Assembly: GCF_003201355.1 (NCBI RefSeq)
Contig: NZ_QICL01000033.1
Span: 1-46,903 of the forward strand
Direction: 5' to 3'
DNA length: 46,903 nucleotides
Origin: Indolivaga alginatilytica
GTDB taxonomy: Bacteria; Bacteroidota; Bacteroidia; Bacteroidales; Dysgonomonadaceae
Shown here piece after piece: positions 42,087 to 46,903 of the stretch; position 1 is the stretch's first letter; every line of letters begins with the position of its first letter. A model generated the notes under the pieces. That model did not search any database, was not told the DNA's origin, and saw only the letters and a program-made list of their open reading frames with translations. Made by a program: the position numbers and the translations under genes.

Positions 42087-43052
42087 TTATTTAAGATGAG
42101 TTGCTACAATATTACCTCCTATTTTCATTATTGGTTTTTCATCATCCGAGAATGAAACGTCTGTAATATACATCAATCGTGGGTGTATATTGTTTTTGTC
42201 ATGATGGGCATGAAATACCATGCGAAGTTTGCCTCCTTTATCCTTAAAGATGGCACTGTGACCAACCCCTACCAGATCATCAGGTTTCTGAAAAATAGGG
42301 TTCTTATCATATTTAGTCCATGGTCCCATTGGAGAAGAAGCGGTTGCATACCCCACTCCATAATTCTGACTTTGATAGTCATTTGCGGAATATATCATGT
42401 AGTAAATACCTTTATGCTTAACGATAAAAGAACCTTCGGTTACACGCCCTAAATCGTTTTCCCATGCTTCTGTAACATGAATACAGGGCTTCATTGTTTC
42501 TTTCTTCATCGTTTTCAGATCAGATTCCATTTCTGCAATCCAGATATTATTACCATCTGTGAAGCGTACAAAAGAGAGGTAAGCTTTACCATCATCATCT
42601 ATGAAAAGTGAATTATCGATACACTTCTCATCTTCTATAATCGGCTTTTGAATGTCCTGACGAAATGGTCCTGTGGGAGAATCGGATGTAGCAACACTTA
42701 TATGCTCATCAACCGAATAATACATGTAGAATTTTTTATTTTGTGGTATGTAGTACACTTCGGGCGCCCAAAACCAACGATCGCCCCACGAGTTATTTTT
42801 ATGCAGTGCTAAAGTTGCTTGTTTTTCCCAACTTATAAGGTCGTCTGATGTATATACGAGGATACCGTTTTCATCATTAGTGCCATACGCATAATAGGTG
42901 TTATCGTACAACATTATAAATGGGTCGGCTAAAGCAACTGGCTGTTTTAAGGTATTATCAGGCTCTTCTTTTTGAGTTGTTGAACTCTTATCATTACAAG
43001 AGGTTATGAGCAGACTTACTAGAATAAGAATTGTGTTCTTAAATATTCTCAT
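42087..43052 (-). CDS. GH43-family glycoside hydrolase lipoprotein
   Basis: A 321-residue lipoprotein (lipobox LITSC, Cys19, then NDKSSTTQKEEPD). The GH43 propeller has ADPFIMLYDNTYYAYGTND (base Asp), WAPEVYYIPQNKKFYMYYS, DNSLFIDDDGKAYLSFVRF (second Asp), TEGSFIVKHKGIYYMIYSA (acid Glu) and VGHSAIFKDKGGKLRMVFHA (last blade His). It is close in style to the GH43 part of the multidomain protein in this PUL, suggesting related substrates such as arabinofuranosyl or xylosyl linkages. It is the first gene of the enzyme run. Confidence 0.9.
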   Translation of the reverse strand: MRIFKNTILILVSLLITSCNDKSSTTQKEEPDNTLKQPVALADPFIMLYDNTYYAYGTNDENGILVYTSDDLISWEKQATLALHKNNSWGDRWFWAPEVYYIPQNKKFYMYYSVDEHISVATSDSPTGPFRQDIQKPIIEDEKCIDNSLFIDDDGKAYLSFVRFTDGNNIWIAEMESDLKTMKKETMKPCIHVTEAWENDLGRVTEGSFIVKHKGIYYMIYSANDYQSQNYGVGYATASSPMGPWTKYDKNPIFQKPDDLVGVGHSAIFKDKGGKLRMVFHAHHDKNNIHPRLMYITDVSFSDDEKPIMKIGGNIVATHLK

Positions 43053-43371
43053 GATTTCAGGTTTATTTTTCCGGTTCGATTCATTTGGTTAATCAAACAT
43101 ATTAAAAAAATAAACTAAAAAACATAGTCCTTTCTATTCTGAATAGTATGTGCTATGCTTTGACATGATTGTGCTATTTTATCTACCAATAGAATATTGT
43201 ATTGAGTGTCCGACCTTGAAATCAGACATGATTAGAATATAATTAAAATATTTAACCGTCTCGTTCGTCTTAGATAATAGAGGGGGACTTTCTAAGTTTC
43301 GTTAAAACAACATTAATAAAATTAATATAGTGATTACTCAAAAAACATTTCGACTGATATTACGTATATAT
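43053..43371. other. Intergenic stretch upstream of the GH43 gene
   Basis: About 320 AT-rich bases hold the presumed start region for the minus-strand PUL genes and the leader of the plus-strand small genes. I see no strong TAnnTTTG promoter, tRNA or conserved RNA. Confidence 0.5.
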
Positions 43372-43506
43372 ATGTATAGAGTGAGTGTTGTATTCAAAAA
43401 ACTCCATTCTGGCAAGGTCATCAGAAATGATACTAAGAAATACATAGGACATGGATTAGCAAATGAGAGGTACGAATTAAAAACCTTAGAACTCACATTC
43501 CCTTAA
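43372..43506 (+). CDS. Small hypothetical protein of 44 residues
   Basis: A short frame from ATG 43372 to TAA 43504-43506. The predicted peptide is basic in its middle (FKKLHSGKVIRNDTKKY) and ends ELKTLELTFP. It ends 17 bases before the next small gene, with which it may be cotranscribed. No family is recognised and the short length leaves real doubt. Confidence 0.35.
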   Translation: MYRVSVVFKKLHSGKVIRNDTKKYIGHGLANERYELKTLELTFP

Positions 43507-43523
43507 ATATAAAATATGAAATT

Positions 43524-43826
43524 ATGAATAAGATTATCGCTATTTTGACTAAAAAAGGGCTTTTAAGTAATGACATTCAAGAAGATGCAGATTTAAATAT
43601 ATTTAAATTGGAGGAAGACAAAGTTGTCGGATACGAAAAAGTAAAAATAGAAAATAAAGAACATAGCCATTTCTTTACATTATTAAGGAATAAGAAAATC
43701 AATCTATTATATATTGATACGTTGGCTAATGATTTACAACATTTAATTGAAAAATTTGGTATTACAATCAGATTCAAAGAAGAGTGTGATGATGACAAAT
43801 TTTTAAATGCTTTTATATTCTCTTGA
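43524..43826 (+). CDS. Small protein of 100 residues, possibly NifX/NifB-like fold
   Basis: A soluble protein with alternating strands and helices: MNKIIAILTKKGLLS, an acidic region, then EKVKIENKEHSHFFTLLRNK, KINLLYIDTLANDLQHLIEK and GITIRFKEECDDD. The order resembles small iron-molybdenum-cofactor-binding (NifX-type) domains, but the typical His and Cys metal motifs are missing, so the match is weak. It has a plausible start and ends at a hairpin shared with the opposite-strand esterase gene. It is a real gene in my view, of unknown function. Confidence 0.6.
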   Translation: MNKIIAILTKKGLLSNDIQEDADLNIFKLEEDKVVGYEKVKIENKEHSHFFTLLRNKKINLLYIDTLANDLQHLIEKFGITIRFKEECDDDKFLNAFIFS

Positions 43827-43860
43827 TAGTGGAGTACACAAGACTTTATACCGATTAAAA

Positions 43861-43892
43861 TATATAGGGGCGTATTGCGTACACCCCTATAT
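43861..43892. terminator. Bidirectional hairpin between converging genes
   Basis: TATATAGGGGCGTA (43861-43874) pairs with TACACCCCTATAT (43880-43892) with one mismatch, between the 3' ends of the small plus-strand gene and the minus-strand esterase gene. The GGGGCGTA arms resemble the outer arms of the 57-bp repeats. Confidence 0.6.
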
Positions 43893-43903
43893 GTTCTTAT
43901 TCT

Positions 43904-46486
43904 TTAGAAATCCTGACTTGTCAAAGTCCAGTCATTATCAAAATATCCTGCAGCCTCCATACCTGTTAATCCATCTTTCAGCATATCTGCACGATATATC
44001 ATCAGATCAGGAAAACCTGTGATACCCGATATGTAATTGTTAGGAGAGGTAGCAAGCATACCTGCATCACCTGTTCCGGCAACAACTCCCACAGAAGCAG
44101 TGTTACTGCCCGGATGAGGATAGATAAAATAAGTCCCAAGATCATCGCCACTAAAAGTTTTTCCGCCAATAGTAATTACACCTTTAGCCACTTGAATCGG
44201 ACTATTCTTAAGTAATAAAGGCCATACACGGTTATTATCTTTATTTCCGTAAACGATTACATTACGATCCGGAAACTTAGCAATTGAATATTCTGTGTCG
44301 GGAATTACATCAATCGATCCGTTTCCTCTATAATAGAAAGTCTCGGCATCGAAACGAGCTTTATTTTGATACCATTCGTTTTCTTTTACTGTTCCTTTTG
44401 TCGGATATACAAACACTACATTATTATCGTAAGCATTCTTAAATCCGCCATAACGTCCCGAATATTTATGTTTTAAATTTACTTCATTTTTTATCTGCCA
44501 TTTATCATTTTCAAGAGCCAAAATCGCTTTTCTATTGGAAGGAACAGGTAATGCTTGTCCTGAGATATTCACTGTAACCTGCTCGTTTCCTAACATCAAT
44601 GAAGGAATATCAAGAACCAACATAGCTACATTATCTATTTTCAGAACATGAATCGTATCATTATTCAAGCGTACCTGCACATTACTCAAATCGAAAGGTT
44701 TGATTTGTTGTTCTACCTTTAACCAATAATCTGTCGGGGAAATTGCAGGAGATGCTGTATAAAAATCCATCTCTTTCACATCCTTAGCCTGTGGAATCGA
44801 ATGGCGTGAGAAGAACTCAAAGATCGGATGCCAGTCTACACTGTGATCACCAAACCAATGCTCTCCTCCCGGATACTCGTAATAACAAAAATCGGGATGA
44901 AATTTACCCAATACCTCACGCATACGGCGGGCGTTAGATGGAGAGACAACGCTATCGGCATCTCCGTGAAAAATATATACACCCGATTGTTTCAGGTTTT
45001 TGGCTAATGAGATTACACGCCCTCCGTTACCCCCACGTTTGAAAGCATTGTAAGTCGAATTTTTATCGTGCATATCATCACCCCGTCCTCTGCCATAACT
45101 TGCAATATCAGGATAACCGGCAGATGGTGCAACTGCTGCGAATTTATCAGGGTAAGTGGTGCCTAAGAACCACGATCCATGCCCTCCCATAGAATGGCCG
45201 GTCAGATATATTTTTGATTCATCAGGCTTAAATATACGTTTAGCTTCTTCTAAGACCTCTAAGCCATCGATACGTCCCCATTCTTCCCAGTTAAATCCAT
45301 ATGGACGACGGTTAGTTGCTGCAATAATATCCGTCCAGTCTTTCGACTTGTATGCTCTGGCCTGATTGCGGGCTTCTACTCCTGCCCCGTGAACAGTCAA
45401 TACCATTGCTTTTGTTTCCTCCGGATTTTTACGTATTGCAGGAGCAACACTATAATATTGTACACTTCCATCTATACGGCTTACAAAAGTACGCTCGTGA
45501 TGAACCGATGGTAAAACCTGACGTACTTCAACGTTTGTCTGATCAATTACCTTTCCCGATTTATCAAGTAATTCGATCTTTACAATAACCTTTCCCTCGC
45601 TACCGCTATTGCCGATAGCAGGAATTTTATATCTCAGTTTTCTTACACTCAGAGCCATTATATCCTGAGTTTTATACTCTTCCTGCTTCCCATCGGGAAG
45701 TGTAGCCCGTATTGTTAATCCTTGCAATGGCTTTTCCTGTGCATTTATTACACGGATGGCAGCCCATTTAGAATTATCCTCGCCGATAATAATATCGGGA
45801 ATAGTCATGTCACGTTTTGTAAACATGATTGCTTTTTCAGGTTTCACCAGTTTAGAAGTAACCTTACCAAAACGCCCGGGTGTATAAACGAATTCATTAA
45901 GACCTTTTTTCAGTTTTACAGGCGTCAGAGTATAGCCAAAATCGTAATGATCACCCTCGCGAGGCATCCCGTTCACATACGTACGTGTTCCACCCGTTGT
46001 CTCTAACAATGCGATTTGTTCTTTAGGAGATTCATATGATGTGTACAGGAAAGCTGAGCGCATTTCAGGACGCTTAAACAGACCTGCAGAATCGGCTTCC
46101 ATGACAGCCCATGTCCATTGAGGAAGTAACTCCATTGATTTTTCACCCTTACTGCCGGCCAGCCATTTCAGATAAGCATCTTCTACCTGACTATCCATAT
46201 TGGGATAAGAATACCCGATCACGGCTCCGGCTTTAGGTGTAATAAAATTACCTGTAGCATACATCCAGGCAATCATATCTTGTCCATTGAACAATGTTCC
46301 CGGATTTGTACCACCGGGTAGCAAAAAGCCGTTACGGAAATTGTAAAATACCTCACCCTCGTCTGTTTTTTCAATCTTTTCTTGTCCGAAGATTGTTACA
46401 ATGTTTTGCGTCAAGATATCCTGCGTAGGAAGAATTGACAGAAGCAATAATCCTGCAATCTTTGCGCATAGATTTCGTTTTATCAT
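43904..46486 (-). CDS. Large secreted alpha/beta-hydrolase (prolyl-oligopeptidase/esterase type)
   Basis: An 860-residue secreted hydrolase with a signal peptide (1-27), an N-terminal beta-rich region (about 30-320) and a hydrolase domain around residues 345-570. The nucleophile Ser is in YLTGHSMGGHGSW, the acid Asp in YIFHGDADSVVSP and the His in YPGGEHWFGDHS. About 280 further residues follow. The catalytic order is that of prolyl-oligopeptidase-like carbohydrate esterases (feruloyl/acetyl-esterase neighbours). Its place next to GH43 genes suggests removal of ester groups from plant glycans. It has its own upstream palindrome 23 bases before the ATG, like the helical-toroid gene. Confidence 0.82.
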   Translation of the reverse strand: MIKRNLCAKIAGLLLLSILPTQDILTQNIVTIFGQEKIEKTDEGEVFYNFRNGFLLPGGTNPGTLFNGQDMIAWMYATGNFITPKAGAVIGYSYPNMDSQVEDAYLKWLAGSKGEKSMELLPQWTWAVMEADSAGLFKRPEMRSAFLYTSYESPKEQIALLETTGGTRTYVNGMPREGDHYDFGYTLTPVKLKKGLNEFVYTPGRFGKVTSKLVKPEKAIMFTKRDMTIPDIIIGEDNSKWAAIRVINAQEKPLQGLTIRATLPDGKQEEYKTQDIMALSVRKLRYKIPAIGNSGSEGKVIVKIELLDKSGKVIDQTNVEVRQVLPSVHHERTFVSRIDGSVQYYSVAPAIRKNPEETKAMVLTVHGAGVEARNQARAYKSKDWTDIIAATNRRPYGFNWEEWGRIDGLEVLEEAKRIFKPDESKIYLTGHSMGGHGSWFLGTTYPDKFAAVAPSAGYPDIASYGRGRGDDMHDKNSTYNAFKRGGNGGRVISLAKNLKQSGVYIFHGDADSVVSPSNARRMREVLGKFHPDFCYYEYPGGEHWFGDHSVDWHPIFEFFSRHSIPQAKDVKEMDFYTASPAISPTDYWLKVEQQIKPFDLSNVQVRLNNDTIHVLKIDNVAMLVLDIPSLMLGNEQVTVNISGQALPVPSNRKAILALENDKWQIKNEVNLKHKYSGRYGGFKNAYDNNVVFVYPTKGTVKENEWYQNKARFDAETFYYRGNGSIDVIPDTEYSIAKFPDRNVIVYGNKDNNRVWPLLLKNSPIQVAKGVITIGGKTFSGDDLGTYFIYPHPGSNTASVGVVAGTGDAGMLATSPNNYISGITGFPDLMIYRADMLKDGLTGMEAAGYFDNDWTLTSQDF

Positions 46487-46903
46487 AATCTTTATTTAAA
46501 AAAGTTTAAGGTCTCAGACCTATTCATTACTTTGGTAAGCATAACACCCCCTTTTAATCTCCCCTTAGGGGAAAGGCAGCAGGCTTTAAAGACTTACTGT
46601 TACTTAAATTATTGTAAAAATAATCATTTACTATATTTAACCTATTATTAAGATGATTAAACTTACTCCCTTTTTTTTGTATTCATGATATTTCGTACAG
46701 AACCATTTAAAATCTGACTGACATCATATCTATGCGAATCAGTAGTTGAACTTTTCCGCTGATTTGTTTAGTTAAAATGTTTATAATCAATAAAATAAGC
46801 GATTGACCATTTGCTCAATCTCTTGAAAATCATTAACTTAAAAGAATAATCCCCATTATTTTTCAGTTATGATTCCCAAGAAGAAAGAGCTTAAACTGAT
46901 AAA
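46487..46903. other. Right edge, mostly noncoding
   Basis: It holds a palindrome (46509-46521), a CTCCCCTTAGGGGA hairpin (46558-46573), an inverted pair GATTGA/TCAATC (46801-46820) and AATAATCCCCATTATT (46845-46860). An ATG at 46869 opens 11 codons (MIPKKKEL and on) that run off the end and could be the start of a plus-strand gene; a minus-strand tail is equally possible. Confidence 0.4.
46509..46521. repeat. Short palindrome AGGTCTCAGACCT
   Basis: Same 13-bp palindrome as 42012-42024. Similarity continues past the palindrome (GACCT, then TT, TTA and GGTA at matching spacing). Confidence 0.7.

Overview
The window is AT-rich and looks like a Bacteroidota chromosome, most likely Bacteroidales. 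A Dysgonomonas-like organism is my inference from base composition and gene style, not something shown directly. The evidence is two SusC/SusD pairs, a hybrid two-component regulator, Bacteroidota-type promoter boxes (TTTG / TAnnTTTG), surface-lipoprotein signals and a Bacteroides-type mobilizable element. No rRNA, tRNA or CRISPR array was seen.

Region 1 (1-6002, all minus strand) is the integrase end of an integrated mobilizable element that continues off the left edge. Read from the integrase end, it holds a 5'-truncated tyrosine recombinase without a usable start codon, a YhcG-type (DUF1016) PD-(D/E)XK nuclease with two palindromic units inside its coding sequence, a conserved coiled-coil protein, a DUF3853-type helix-turn-helix protein, a RepA-like AAA ATPase and a TOPRIM primase-like protein.

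Region 2 (6003-23682) is a polysaccharide utilization locus (PUL) centred on alpha-mannosides. A divergent plus-strand GH92 alpha-mannosidase gene stands apart from a long minus-strand operon. In transcription order the operon encodes mannose-6-phosphate isomerase with an extra N-terminal region, an MFS sugar permease, a ROK sugar kinase, an Ig-plus-lipocalin-like surface lipoprotein, SusC, SusD, a sialate-O-acetylesterase-type esterase and a propeller-like lipoprotein. A divergent GntR/UTRA repressor gene sits beside the isomerase gene. Together they give a complete route: cleavage, outer-membrane import, inner-membrane import, phosphorylation and isomerisation to fructose 6-phosphate. A 14-bp sequence shared by the GH92 upstream region and the GntR/isomerase intergenic region is a candidate operator joining the two units into one regulon.

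Region 3 (23869-43052) is a second PUL, all minus strand. It encodes a hybrid two-component sensor/regulator (HTCS), a multidomain GH43-type protein whose propeller is interrupted by a galactose-binding-like domain, SusD, SusC, a GH2 enzyme, aldose 1-epimerase, a GH43 lipoprotein, an unassigned helical-toroid protein and a second GH43 lipoprotein. The enzyme set suggests arabinose- and galactose-containing plant glycans, but the substrate is not certain.

Region 4 (43053-46903) has two small plus-strand reading frames, then a large minus-strand secreted alpha/beta-hydrolase (prolyl-oligopeptidase/esterase type) that shares an upstream palindrome with PUL-2 genes, and a right edge without a clear gene.

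Repeats stand out. A 57-bp palindromic unit is present in two opposite-facing copies (93% identical), each next to a susC gene. A 13-bp palindrome (AGGTCTnnGACCT type) occurs in four intergenic or 5' regions of PUL 2 and the esterase gene. GTGAC-type repeats lie upstream of the HTCS gene.
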